A stretch of DNA of 64,000 nt from Novosphingobium indicum (lineage in GTDB: Bacteria; Pseudomonadota; Alphaproteobacteria; Sphingomonadales; Sphingomonadaceae), in the NCBI RefSeq assembly GCF_014645195.1, contig NZ_BMLK01000011.1:62001-126000 (forward strand). The letters run 5' to 3'. The translations under genes and the position numbers were made by a program. Position 1 is the first letter of the stretch. Every line of letters begins with the position of its first letter. The notes beneath the pieces are model-generated. The model worked only from the letters and a program-made list of their open reading frames with translations, did not search any database and was not told where the DNA came from. Below, piece by piece: positions 51,309-60,481 of this stretch.

Positions 51309-53567
51309 TCAGGCGGATGGCTGATTCTGGAAAGACGGTGCATCATGCAGGCGGATCTCGGCGATTGCCGGCGCCATCCGTTCGATCCGATGCATGTCCG
51401 CGAGGGCGAGGAGATAGGCGAGCAGCGATTCCGCGCCGCGGTTCTCGTTGGCGCGATCGGGATGTAACCCGTCACGGCAACTGCCCGTGCTCGGGTCGGC
51501 CAGTGGCATCCCCAAGTCGTTTGCGCCCGTGAACCAGGCGAAGGCCCTGTGCGCCTCCTTTCGCCATGCCGGCGCCGGATCGACGTTCAGCGCGGCGAGG
51601 CATGCGGCGATGGTCGCACAGGCCTCGACCGGTTGCTGGTCGAAGGGAAGCGGCTGCTGACGGGGGCGCAGCATGAACCCCTGCGAGCCGACCGGGCGGA
51701 AATGGCCCCCCGACCCTGTCGGGGCGGAGGCGGTCTGCATTGTCGTCAACCAGCGCAGCGCGCGCAGGCCCGCCGCAGTGAAACGGCATTCACCGGTGCC
51801 TTCCCCGGTAACGATCAGTGCTTCGCACAAGCGGGCATTGTCGTAAGAAAGTCGGTCTTCGAACCACTGCCAGTCAGGGCTTTCGCAATAGTCCAGGAGT
51901 GTTTCCAGCCGCTCGCCGAGAACCATGCGGATCCGTCGCGCCTCGCTGTCGCCCGGATGTGCCGGGCAAAAGTCGGCAAGTCCCAACAAGACAAATGCCC
52001 AGGCGCGCGGCGAGGTGAACGCCTCGACGGGGGCGAGTGCCCGGGCGAACAAGGCTGCGGCCCATTGCGCGAGCAGCGGATCGTCGGTCCGTGCCGCACA
52101 AATACCCAGCGCCCATAGCGCCCGGCCATGACTGTCTTCCGAGCCTGCCGGCTCAAGCCAGCGGCGGTCGAAGCCCATGAAGTTGCGAAAGCGTTCGGTG
52201 TCCGGGTTCCACGCATGCTGGATGAAGGCGGCGAAGCGCGGAGCCATCGTTGCGGCTAACGGCGCCGGTCCATCGGCCGCCATGCGGCAGCACAGCAGCA
52301 GTGCGCGGGCATTGTCGTCGATACAATACCCGTGATCGCGGTCGGGGATGCCGTGAACCGCATGCTGGAACAGTCCGGTATCGTCGCACATCGCCGCGAA
52401 GTGGCCCAGTGCCATCAGCGGCAATGCGTTCGCGGGCCGAGATACCGCGTGGAACGCATCGCCGTACCGTCTGGCCGAATTGGCCCAGGTCATCGCCCGG
52501 CTTGCCGCATAGGCCTTGCGTCCCATGGCGAGACGCGCCTGGTCATCGACCAGCAGGTCTGTCACCGCCGCGCCAAGGCCATCGGGATCGTCGAACGGAA
52601 CCAGCATGCCAGAGCCGTCGGTCAGCAATTCCACCGCGTGCCAATAGGGCGTGGACACCACCGGCCGGCCCAAGCCGTGGGAATAGGCCAGCGTGCCCGA
52701 CGTCATCTGCGATTCCACCAGATAAGGCGTTACATAGACGTCGCACATCGCAATGTGCTCCAGCAATTCGGGACGATCCACGAAGCGGTTTAGGAACAGC
52801 ACATGGCCATCGAGGCCCAGTTCCTGCACTCGCGCTATCAGGCTGTCGCGATAGGTCTCGCCCTCCTCGCGCAGCAGCACAGGATGCGTCGCGCCCATCA
52901 CCACGTAAACCGCATCGGGCGCCTGGGCGAGCACGGCGGGCATCGCCTCGATCATGGTCTCGATGCCCTTGTTCGGACTGATCAGCCCGAAGGTGAGGAT
53001 GACGCGGCGGTCGGCGAAGCCTAGGGCTTCCTTTGCGCTTTCCGGGAGAACCAGCGGCACGTCGGGTATGCCGTGCGGGATAACCAGGATCTTGTCGGGA
53101 GTGGCACCGTAGCAGTCGATCAGGATCCTGCGCCCCTTCTGCGCCATGACCACCACGCGCGCCGAGGCGGCAAGGATCGCCTCGATCACCGTGCGCTGAG
53201 CATCTGTGGGCCGGTCGAGCACGGTATGCAGCGTAGTGACGAGCGGCACGCGCAAGGCCGCGATCAAGTCAAGGACAAGGCTACCTGCCTCACCTCCGAA
53301 TATGCCGAATTCGTGCTGGAGACAGACGACGTCGAAGTCCTGTCCGTTGATGAAATCAGCCGCGGCAAGATAGCCGCCAGCGTCCTCTTCGGCGATCGTC
53401 CAGCGGACATGGGGCGGAAAGGCATATTGGCCGCCCGGGTCGCACATTGCGATGATCGCGGTCTGCGCCACGTCGTCAAGGCGGCGTACGGCCAGTTCAA
53501 GGTCGGTGGTGAAAGTGGCGATGCCGCAACGGCGCGGTAGCGCGTTACCGATGAAGGCAACCTTCAA
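51309..53567 (-). CDS. GT4 glycosyltransferase with C-terminal helical domain
   Basis: A 752-residue protein. Residues 1-380 are a GT-B glycosyltransferase: FIGNALPRRCGIATFTTDLE, LQHEFGIFGGEAGSL, the sugar-nucleotide region LTFGLISPNKGIETMIEAMP and the E-x7-E-like TPYLVESQMTSGTLAYSHGL. The remaining 370 residues are helical, beginning at DHGYCIDDNARALLLCCRMA, and resemble an alpha/alpha-toroid. It probably builds a mannose or similar glycan, working with the GH130 enzyme coupled to it. Confidence 0.87.
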   Translation of the reverse strand: MKVAFIGNALPRRCGIATFTTDLELAVRRLDDVAQTAIIAMCDPGGQYAFPPHVRWTIAEEDAGGYLAAADFINGQDFDVVCLQHEFGIFGGEAGSLVLDLIAALRVPLVTTLHTVLDRPTDAQRTVIEAILAASARVVVMAQKGRRILIDCYGATPDKILVIPHGIPDVPLVLPESAKEALGFADRRVILTFGLISPNKGIETMIEAMPAVLAQAPDAVYVVMGATHPVLLREEGETYRDSLIARVQELGLDGHVLFLNRFVDRPELLEHIAMCDVYVTPYLVESQMTSGTLAYSHGLGRPVVSTPYWHAVELLTDGSGMLVPFDDPDGLGAAVTDLLVDDQARLAMGRKAYAASRAMTWANSARRYGDAFHAVSRPANALPLMALGHFAAMCDDTGLFQHAVHGIPDRDHGYCIDDNARALLLCCRMAADGPAPLAATMAPRFAAFIQHAWNPDTERFRNFMGFDRRWLEPAGSEDSHGRALWALGICAARTDDPLLAQWAAALFARALAPVEAFTSPRAWAFVLLGLADFCPAHPGDSEARRIRMVLGERLETLLDYCESPDWQWFEDRLSYDNARLCEALIVTGEGTGECRFTAAGLRALRWLTTMQTASAPTGSGGHFRPVGSQGFMLRPRQQPLPFDQQPVEACATIAACLAALNVDPAPAWRKEAHRAFAWFTGANDLGMPLADPSTGSCRDGLHPDRANENRGAESLLAYLLALADMHRIERMAPAIAEIRLHDAPSFQNQPSA

Positions 53568-53588
53568 CCCGGAAGGCGAAAGGCTGTC

Positions 53589-53726
53589 TCAGAGCTTCCC
53601 TTTCGGTTTGCGCGTGGCGGACAGGACCGGCGAGGCCTCCGCCGGTGCCAGCCCTGCCGCAGGTTTCGGCTTGGACGCCTTGGGCTTGCGGATTTCCCGA
53701 TTGCTGCGTTTTTGCGACTTCGCCAT
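53589..53726 (-). CDS. Small Lys/Pro-rich basic protein
   Basis: A 45-residue protein, MAKSQKRSNREIRKPKASKP at the start and ending RKPKGKL, strongly basic. CAGGGAGC precedes the ATG. Similar tiny basic proteins are widespread in sphingomonads. Its start follows immediately on the stop of the preceding small gene. Function unknown; nucleic-acid binding would fit the charge. Confidence 0.65.
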   Translation of the reverse strand: MAKSQKRSNREIRKPKASKPKPAAGLAPAEASPVLSATRKPKGKL

Positions 53727-53727
53727 G

Positions 53728-53973
53728 TCAGAATGCTCCCTGTCCGTTACCCGGTTCGGGTAACCGTCCAATCGGACGGATCGAATTGCTAGCAGCAGGC
53801 ATCGCCTCTACCGCTGGCCAGAAGAAGGGCCGATGGGGATAGGGAAATGACCGAAAACTGGCCTGCAGATGGACGAATTGCCCCTGGCATGCCGCGATGT
53901 CGCGGGCGTTCGTCGCCTGGGAAAAGCGCATCATGGCCAGCTGCTCGTTTTTGAATATTTCATTGAGACACAT
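53728..53973 (-). CDS. Small conserved-looking protein of unknown function
   Basis: An 81-residue protein starting CLNEIFKNEQLAMMRFSQAT with the later segment QASFRSFPYPHRPFFWP. GCAGGAG lies 8 bases before the ATG at 53973. No domain is recognised. It seems co-transcribed with the basic protein after it. Confidence 0.6.
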   Translation of the reverse strand: MCLNEIFKNEQLAMMRFSQATNARDIAACQGQFVHLQASFRSFPYPHRPFFWPAVEAMPAASNSIRPIGRLPEPGNGQGAF

Positions 53974-54085
53974 CACGTGCACTCCTGCATCAAGCGGGGG
54001 CGCATTTTATCCCTCAGCCGCGAGTGGCTCGGGTCCGAAGTCTCGCGATGCGGCAGCCATAGCACCGATTGCGGATTGCCTTGCA

Positions 54086-54301
54086 TCAATTCGCTGCGCC
54101 CGCATCTCTGAGCCGGCCCGGTCGTCGATACAGACCTTCGGCGCGCGTCGGCATCGCGCGCTCTGTGCGCCATGAGGATGCGACCGCGTCTCCTCCGGAT
54201 CGCAAATGAGCGGCCAGCAGATGTTGATGGCGCTTCTCAAACCCGCCAGGGGCGGCTTTCTCGGCGACATGTGTTCTGCGTAATTCAATTTCAGCGGACA
54301 T
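54086..54301 (-). CDS. Possible small basic protein
   Basis: A 71-residue frame (SAEIELRRTHVAEKAAPGGF, then RHQHLLAAHLRSGGDAV) preceded by AAGGGCGAGAACAGC. It is rich in Arg and Ala and has no known domain. It fits the run of small minus-strand genes, but another frame overlaps it, so the call is weak. Confidence 0.35.
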   Translation of the reverse strand: MSAEIELRRTHVAEKAAPGGFEKRHQHLLAAHLRSGGDAVASSWRTERAMPTRAEGLYRRPGRLRDAGAAN

Positions 54302-54314
54302 GCTGTTCTCGCCC

Positions 54315-54551
54315 TTATGGTGATTTGATCACGTCATCGTCAGCAGTCCTTTGCCGCTGCAATTGCATGATTTCGGCGACCGTGCGTGCGCGCTGCTTGC
54401 TGGCTTCCCTGTTTTCGCGGAAGGACGCCTCGTGCCCCCATGCGATCGCTGCCCTCAGGGCCACGACCCGGACATTTTCCAGCGGCTCGCTTTTGGCTCG
54501 CTCCGATTGAATTGCTTCTTGCGCCCGGCACTGTGCGGATGTCAGTTCCAT
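54315..54551 (-). CDS. Small helical protein of unknown function
   Basis: A 78-residue protein: ELTSAQCRAQEAIQSERAKS then LENVRVVALRAAIAWGHEAS, probably mostly alpha-helical. AAAAGGGCAGGC precedes the ATG. Similar short proteins occur in sphingomonads. It is part of the small-gene run. Confidence 0.6.
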   Translation of the reverse strand: MELTSAQCRAQEAIQSERAKSEPLENVRVVALRAAIAWGHEASFRENREASKQRARTVAEIMQLQRQRTADDDVIKSP

Positions 54552-54655
54552 TGCCTGCCCTTTTCATCGAACTGTGGATGCGCGGAGGTGACGGTTGGCA
54601 CCTCTGGCTCGTCTCTACGCGTGCCTGATGGATGACCTCCAGGGCCATGCAGTGC

Positions 54656-54895
54656 TCAGGACGGGTCATGGTTGGAGCGGATTGCCTGCTCGACGGCCTC
54701 GATAAATTGCTCGCCATATTGCTTGGTGGACACATGGTCCTGTTCGTCCTGCCCAAGTGTCTGGCTCCTGCCGAATGTGCGCTTGAGCCGAGTGAGAAAA
54801 TCCGGCTCTGCTTCCGCCATATGCCGGATAAGCGCCTGCAATATACGTTCGTGAGCGAGCACCCTGCGCTCAAGATCGGTGTTCTCGATTGTCAT
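54656..54895 (-). CDS. Small acidic/helical protein of unknown function
   Basis: A 79-residue protein: ENTDLERRVLAHERILQALI, RHMAEAEPDFLTRLKRTFG, then QYGEQFIEAVEQAIR. The N-terminal heptad-like pattern suggests a short coiled coil. GAAGG lies upstream of the ATG. No known domain. Confidence 0.65.
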   Translation of the reverse strand: MTIENTDLERRVLAHERILQALIRHMAEAEPDFLTRLKRTFGRSQTLGQDEQDHVSTKQYGEQFIEAVEQAIRSNHDPS

Positions 54896-54937
54896 GAATT
54901 CAGGACCTTCAGGTACCGTGAAGCCGCAAGGCGCGGG

Positions 54938-55138
54938 TCATTGGGTTGATAAATCTTCGCCGGGAAGCGTAAGATCGCAAAATCGCAATCGAAGTTCGTC
55001 GGCTCCCCGCTCTGTCCTGCAAAAGACCCGCGTGCCGCCGAGCGGCAAACTCATGGTCGAAAAGAACGGGACATTGTGCACGCGGCACAGGTCCATCGCG
55101 TCCTGTTCGGTCATTCTCAAGTTCACTGATCTGCGCAT
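54938..55138 (-). CDS. Small conserved-looking protein of unknown function
   Basis: A 66-residue protein: MRRSVNLRMTEQDAMDLCRV, then GGTRVFCRTERGADELRLRF. The frame extends upstream, but the ATG at 55138 has AAGG nearby and begins the best-conserved-looking part. The function is unknown. Confidence 0.6.
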   Translation of the reverse strand: MRRSVNLRMTEQDAMDLCRVHNVPFFSTMSLPLGGTRVFCRTERGADELRLRFCDLTLPGEDLSTQ

Positions 55139-55166
55139 GCCGGCGACCTTGCCAACCCGGTCAACG

Positions 55167-55442
55167 TCACTTCGCCCACTGCCTGCGGTACTGGGCCATC
55201 GCGTCGTCAAGGTTGGTATATCTGTATGGGCCGACACGGTAATGGGTCACCGGGATGGCGATGACCCCATCGGGGAGCGCAGAAGGATTGCCCGGCGAAA
55301 GGGCGCCCCCTTCATTTTCCCAGGCGCCGGTTCCCTGCGGAATGGCGGGTGGAGATTCCAGCCCGTCCGTCACGCGATTGCCCACCTGCAGCCAAGCTGA
55401 TCCTGGCCGCTGCGATTGGAATTGTCCTGACGATCCCTGCAC
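55167..55442 (-). CDS. Small protein of unknown function
   Basis: A 91-residue frame whose C-terminal part, GVIAIPVTHYRVGPYRYTNL then DDAMAQYRRQ, looks like genuine protein. The N-terminal 40 residues are low-complexity, and the true start may be further in. Weakly supported. Confidence 0.5.
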   Translation of the reverse strand: MQGSSGQFQSQRPGSAWLQVGNRVTDGLESPPAIPQGTGAWENEGGALSPGNPSALPDGVIAIPVTHYRVGPYRYTNLDDAMAQYRRQWAK

Positions 55443-55584
55443 AAGACCGCAAACCGGGCATTCAGCTTGCCCAGTTGATGGTTGAGCAGAAGTTGGTTCA
55501 CGTTCATTCCGCTGGCGCTTTCATGTTCGAGGACGCCGCAAGCGGGAGCGCGGTTGCGCCCCTGCTGCGGCGAGGTGGTCAGTC

Positions 55585-55836
55585 CTAGCCCTGCTGGGCG
55601 CGAGCCTGTTCCTGCTGGATGTCAGCTTCACCCTGCTGATGCAGATTGATCGCGCAGCGCTTGCCGCTGTTTGTGTTCGTCACGTCGTAGCCGTAGCGCT
55701 GGTCCTGCTTCGGCTCCTGAGCCTGCTGTTGCAGGTCGGACTTGCGGAAAGGCAGGGCGTCGCCTCCCTGTTCAGGGGCGATGGTGCCGTGACCCTTGCC
55801 GCTGTCATAAGTCTTGATCTTGCCAAAATTGGTCAT
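55585..55836 (-). CDS. Small CspA-like protein with glutamine-rich tail
   Basis: An 83-residue protein. The first 40 residues resemble a cold-shock OB-fold strand set: FGKIKTYDSGKGHGTIAPEQ then GGDALPFRKSDL. The second half is rich in Gln (QQQAQEPKQDQ, EQARAQQG). AAGGAAG precedes the ATG at 55836. Sphingomonads carry such degenerate CspA relatives, and a stress role is plausible. The frame extends upstream to 55977 without a better start. Confidence 0.75.
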   Translation of the reverse strand: MTNFGKIKTYDSGKGHGTIAPEQGGDALPFRKSDLQQQAQEPKQDQRYGYDVTNTNSGKRCAINLHQQGEADIQQEQARAQQG

Positions 55837-55979
55837 CGTATCTTCCTTCGTTGAGAAGGCAGCCGACCGGGGTTGGTCGCAACTGCGACTAAAAGGCGGA
55901 ACTGAAGGAGATGGCATCTCTTGTATGGATGCCTGAGACCGTCGATAGCGACTGGTAGCTGATATGTAGATGGCCATGA

Positions 55980-56318
55980 GGTCATCTAATTACAATGCTT
56001 CCGGGGATAATAGTTTAAAAATGTCTATATACGCAAAATTTAAATAACTTTGATTTTATTTTTCTCATAGTCCATTGATAAATATGATATTAATTAAAAA
56101 TCGAAATATCCGGCAGAAAGAAGCAATTTTTAAATAAGATGGTCTGATCGATATCCTTAATGTGCCGGTCAGTCGGCCCGCTTTTGCGGTGAATTTTCGG
56201 CCGCTTCCAGAAAACGGAATTTACCGAGCGGAGATCCGGTTTGCCGGGACCAGCGGATGGTAAGTTTATTCCTCCGCGACGTCAGGTATCGACGCTCCTG
56301 CGCTCTACCGCCGTAACG
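55980..56318. other. AT-rich intergenic island
   Basis: About 170 bases (55985-56155) are strongly AT-rich, with runs such as TTTAAATAACTTTGATTTTA and GATATTAATTAAAAATCG, in a region otherwise near 63-65% GC. It has no open frame of note. It may be a promoter or nucleoid-protein site, or the edge of an acquired segment. Confidence 0.6.
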
Positions 56319-58766
56319 CTACCTGATGTACGCAACGCCGTTCCGGAAAGCTTCGGCGGCTGAAAGCGTAACGCCTTCGGTCTTGATCCGCGTGTCTGCC
56401 CACCATTCGGAAGACGGCAAAGCACGTTTGCTGCCAGTGAGCGCTTCGCCGAGGCCGACTGCTACGGCGCAGATGAGCTGCGTCTTGTCGATGCTGCGCG
56501 CAAACGCGATGATGTGGCCTGCGCGGGGGCCTTCGACCACGAGTGGTAGGTATTCGCCTGTTGTAAATAATCGGGCGTTCTTTCGGCGAATGGCAAGTAT
56601 ATCGCGGACAAGCGCCTGCTTGGTCGGCGCGACTGCTCTTGCTGTCAGCAACTTTTGACGTAGCGCATAGTCGACCGGGCGGCGATTGTCCGGGTCGACG
56701 AGGCTGAAGTCCTCCAGTTCGCTCCCCTGATAGATGTCTGGAATGCCGGGAGCCAACATGAGCAAGGCTGTCTGCGCCAGCGAATTGGCTTCCGCGGCAG
56801 GAGCTATCGCTTGCCGGAAGGCCCTGAAGGTCTCGCGAAAATCGGCGCAGTCCGGCCCCGTCAGCAAAGCGGCTGCAAGGGCCTTGTATCGCGCTTCATA
56901 GTCGGCATCGGGCGCGGCCCACGAAGAGTGCAGTTTGGCCTCGCGTACCGCCTTTTCCTGCCAAGCCTGCAGGCGAGAGAGGAATGCCCACGGGTCGGTC
57001 TCGGCGCTCTCGTCCCAGGCGCCCACCAATGTCTGGAGAAGCATGTAGATATCAGCGGGATCGACGCCCATGGCATCCGGCCCCATCAACATCATCCACG
57101 AGCGGACCTGCGCCGCCCAGCGATCGGGAATGTCGGACAACACGGCCAGCCGGGCCCGCGCATCGGGGCCGCGTTTGTGATCGTGCGTGGCAAGCGAGAG
57201 CATAGCTTGCGGCTGCCTTGCCGCGCGATGGGCCATGGCTGCGTGGAAGGCGTCGATGGAAAGCGCGGGGCGTGCAGGATCGGATCCCACTTCATTGGCC
57301 GACAGCAGCACGCCGTGGCGGTAGAACGCGGTATCTTCCACGGCTTTCGCGGCGATCGGCGCGCTGAGCTGCTGGAACCTGCGGACGGCCTCGGATGTGA
57401 TTTCGGGATCGCCGGGGCCGGTTCCGGCCAGCCATGCGAGGATATGGTCGATGATCGGGGCCTCGCCCGGCCCCGCAAGCTTGCGCGCAGCTTTGCCGGC
57501 TGTTTCGCGGATAGCGGCGTCTTCAGGCGGAGCCGAACCGCCGTTCCCATAGGTCCTGTATACCGGGAAAACCCAAAGCAGCCGCTCGATCGCGCGGCGG
57601 AGCATCGCGCGGGGTATCCAGGCGAGATCGTTTTGCGCGCTGGTCAGGTCGCAAAAAGCTTCGACGCAGTCCTCGAGCTGGCTTTCGAATTGCCAGGCGA
57701 GCAGTTGCTGGCGGGCGAGCAGTTCTTCTTCGGCGAAGTCTGCCGGGCGGCCGCTGATCTCCCTCCAGAATGCGCCGAGTTGGGCCATGCCGTCCGTGTT
57801 GTGAAGCAACGCCGTGACTTCGCGCATGAAGTCGTAGCCGCTCGTACCGTCTATCGGCCAGTCGGCAGGCACATGCTCGCCCGGCGCGAGGATCTTTTCG
57901 ACGACCACATAGGGCTTGCGGCCCTTTCCGGCTGCTTCGAGGCCGGAGACCAGATCGCGGCAGTATCCGGCAGGATCGGTCAGGCCGTCCACGTGATCGA
58001 CCCGCACGCCGTCGATTAACCCGTCCGCGAAGAGTCGGAAGGGCAAGGCGTGGACCGCCTCGAAGACTGCTGGGTCTTCGATACGCAGACCGGCAAGTTC
58101 ATTGATCGAAAAGAAGCGGCGCCAGTTGATCTGGTCGTTGGCGGTGCGCCAGTAGGCCAGTCTGTAGTGTTGGCGTTCGACCAGAACGGTCAGGGCTTCG
58201 CGGCCCAGTGCAGTCTCGGGATCGTACCGGGCAGGCGCATCATCGGAGAGATGAACGGGATCGTCCGGCCGCAGGGGGAATAGCGTTTCGCCGTAGAGCT
58301 GCAGATGCAGCCTGCCATCGGCCTCGACCAGACGGACGTTTCCTTCGCTGATCGCTTCGGCCAGGGGGCTGCCAAGCACCGGCATGAGCAGGCGCGCGCG
58401 CCAGTCTATGTCGAAATAGCAGGCGTAGGCGCTGGACTGGCCGTTTTCGAGGACGTCCTGCCACCAGGGGTTTTCACCGCCGGCGATGCCCATGTGGTTG
58501 GGCACGATGTCGATGATCAGGCCCATGTCGCGTTCGTGCAGGGCAGCGGCGAGTTGTCGCAGTCCTTCCTCTCCGCCCAGTTCCGGATTTACCTGGGTGG
58601 GATCGGTGACGTCATAGCCATGCGTGGAACCGCGTCGAGCGGTCGTGATCGGCGAGGCATAGATATGGCTGACGCCCAGAGCGTCGAGATACGAGATCAG
58701 GCCCTGCGCGTCGGCGAAGGTGAAGTCCTTGTGAAATTGCAGGCGATACGTGGCGCGCGGGGTCAT
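56319..58766 (-). CDS. treY: Maltooligosyl trehalose synthase
   Basis: An 815-residue GH13 enzyme that isomerises the terminal maltose unit of a malto-oligosaccharide into a trehalose unit. The start TPRATYRLQFHKDFTFADAQ, IDIVPNHMGIAGGENPWWQD, DGVRVDHVDGLTDPAGYC (nucleophile Asp) and VVEKILAPGEHVPADWPIDG (acid Glu) are all typical of TreY. MLAPGIPDIYQGSELEDFSL lies near the end. It overlaps treZ by 4 bases. TreZ then frees trehalose. Confidence 0.96.
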   Translation of the reverse strand: MTPRATYRLQFHKDFTFADAQGLISYLDALGVSHIYASPITTARRGSTHGYDVTDPTQVNPELGGEEGLRQLAAALHERDMGLIIDIVPNHMGIAGGENPWWQDVLENGQSSAYACYFDIDWRARLLMPVLGSPLAEAISEGNVRLVEADGRLHLQLYGETLFPLRPDDPVHLSDDAPARYDPETALGREALTVLVERQHYRLAYWRTANDQINWRRFFSINELAGLRIEDPAVFEAVHALPFRLFADGLIDGVRVDHVDGLTDPAGYCRDLVSGLEAAGKGRKPYVVVEKILAPGEHVPADWPIDGTSGYDFMREVTALLHNTDGMAQLGAFWREISGRPADFAEEELLARQQLLAWQFESQLEDCVEAFCDLTSAQNDLAWIPRAMLRRAIERLLWVFPVYRTYGNGGSAPPEDAAIRETAGKAARKLAGPGEAPIIDHILAWLAGTGPGDPEITSEAVRRFQQLSAPIAAKAVEDTAFYRHGVLLSANEVGSDPARPALSIDAFHAAMAHRAARQPQAMLSLATHDHKRGPDARARLAVLSDIPDRWAAQVRSWMMLMGPDAMGVDPADIYMLLQTLVGAWDESAETDPWAFLSRLQAWQEKAVREAKLHSSWAAPDADYEARYKALAAALLTGPDCADFRETFRAFRQAIAPAAEANSLAQTALLMLAPGIPDIYQGSELEDFSLVDPDNRRPVDYALRQKLLTARAVAPTKQALVRDILAIRRKNARLFTTGEYLPLVVEGPRAGHIIAFARSIDKTQLICAVAVGLGEALTGSKRALPSSEWWADTRIKTEGVTLSAAEAFRNGVAYIR

Positions 58767-60481
58767 GCTGTCTCCAGCCAGGCAGCGAACGAGGGGGCTG
58801 CGCCTGCCTCGCCGAGCGTGAACAGTGAACCGGTTTCAATCGATGGAAAAGAGGCGGGTTCCGTACCCATATTTATGGCCAGCGTGAGAAGGGCATCGTC
58901 GCCCATGCGCCACCGGGCGCATACCGCAGCCTCACCGAGCACCTCGGCGCGTTCAGCTCTGGCGCCAGGGATGCGCGGGATGATGTGCCGGGCCCGCAGG
59001 TCGAGCAAGGTGCGATAGAATGTGGTCCACTCATCGGCATCGCTTGGTTCTTCCACGCGCGAGGCATGGAAAGTTTCCGGCGCGTTGGGATCGGGAATGG
59101 CGGCGCGGGCGGTTTCGTCGCGGAAGGCCGCGAACCTGGCGAATTCACGACGCCGGCCTTCACGCACAGCGTCGGCAAGCTCGTCGTGAAAATCGGTGAA
59201 GAACAGAAAGGGGCTGCGCGAACCAACTTCGTCGCCCATGAAAAGCAGCGGAATCTGCGGGCTGAGCAGGAGCAGGGCGGTCGCAGCCCGAAGTACTTCG
59301 GGAGAGGTCAGCAACGTCAGCCGTTCGCCGGTAGCGCGATTGCCGATCTGGTCGTGGTTCTGCAGGAACGAGACGAAGGCCGTCGGCGGCAGATGGCCGC
59401 TGGGCGTGCCGCGCGGGGCGCCGGCATGATTGGCCGAGGCATCGCCCTGATAAATGAACCCCTCGGCCAGACAGCGGGCGAGGCGCGCTGTGGGGCGGTC
59501 GGCGAAGTCGGCATAATAGGCTTCGGTTTCACCGGTCAGCAGGACGTGCATCACGTTGTGAAAATCGTCGTTCCACTGCGCATCATAGAGATCATCGGCG
59601 AGCCGTTCGGCATCGTTGGTCTCGTTTTCGAGCACGAGGTGGACATGTCTCTCTGGCCCGGTCTGCGCGCGGATGTCGCGGGCGAGCTGGTCGAGAAAGG
59701 CCGTGTTGCCGATGGCATGCACGGCATCGAGGCGCAGCCCGTCGGCACGGAATTCCTCCAGCCACATCAGGGCGTTTTCGCGAAAGAAGGCCGCGACCTG
59801 TGGTTTGTCGACCGCGACGGCGCCGCCCCATGGGGTGTCGACCTCTGTGTGGAAGAAATCGGGCGCGTAGGCGCCCAGATAGTTCCCGTCGGGCCCGAAG
59901 TGGTTGTAGACCACATCGATCAGCACCATCAGACCGCGCTCGTGGGCGCAGTCGATGAGGCGCTTGAGTTCGGCGCGGGTGCCGTAGCTTTCGGGCGGGG
60001 CGAAGGGCAGGACGCCGTCGTAACCCCAGTTGCGCGTGCCGCTGAAGGCGGCGAGCGGCATCAGTTCGATGGCCGTTATGCCGAGGTCGCAGAGCCGGTC
60101 CAGTTCGGCTTCGATGCCGCGAAAGCCGCCCATGAGCCCGGCGTGGACTTCCATGATCACCGTTTCGTGCCACGGGCGTCCGCGCCAGTCGTGCGTTTTC
60201 CAGAGATGGTCGTCCGCTTCATTAAGGACGCTCCAGCCATGAACGCCGCCAGCCTGCGCGCGCGAGGCCGGGTCGGGCACGGCCAGTCCGTCGGCAAGCC
60301 GAAAGCGATACCGGGTGCCTGCCGGTACCTCTGCCTCGAGATGCCACCAGCCGTTATCCGCCCGCTTCATGGGAAGAGGCTCCCGGTCCGCGATTTCGAG
60401 CGTGAGCGTTTCGGCGGCAGGGGCCCAGAGTCGGAAACGCCATTGACCAGGGGCGACGGAAAGCGGGCCCCAGAGCGTCAT
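58763..60481 (-). CDS. treZ: Malto-oligosyltrehalose trehalohydrolase
   Basis: A 572-residue GH13 enzyme that releases trehalose from maltooligosyltrehalose. The N-terminal beta-sandwich (WRFRLWAPAAETLTLEIADR) precedes the barrel: VYNHFGPDGNYLGAYAPDFF, ADGLRLDAVHAIGNTAFLD (nucleophile Asp) and LVLENETNDAERLADDLYD (acid Glu), then ASNHAGAPRG and FLQNHDQIGNRATGERL. It is coupled by 4-base overlaps to glgX before and treY after. Role: osmoprotection or stress. Confidence 0.96.
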   Translation of the reverse strand: MTLWGPLSVAPGQWRFRLWAPAAETLTLEIADREPLPMKRADNGWWHLEAEVPAGTRYRFRLADGLAVPDPASRAQAGGVHGWSVLNEADDHLWKTHDWRGRPWHETVIMEVHAGLMGGFRGIEAELDRLCDLGITAIELMPLAAFSGTRNWGYDGVLPFAPPESYGTRAELKRLIDCAHERGLMVLIDVVYNHFGPDGNYLGAYAPDFFHTEVDTPWGGAVAVDKPQVAAFFRENALMWLEEFRADGLRLDAVHAIGNTAFLDQLARDIRAQTGPERHVHLVLENETNDAERLADDLYDAQWNDDFHNVMHVLLTGETEAYYADFADRPTARLARCLAEGFIYQGDASANHAGAPRGTPSGHLPPTAFVSFLQNHDQIGNRATGERLTLLTSPEVLRAATALLLLSPQIPLLFMGDEVGSRSPFLFFTDFHDELADAVREGRRREFARFAAFRDETARAAIPDPNAPETFHASRVEEPSDADEWTTFYRTLLDLRARHIIPRIPGARAERAEVLGEAAVCARWRMGDDALLTLAINMGTEPASFPSIETGSLFTLGEAGAAPSFAAWLETA

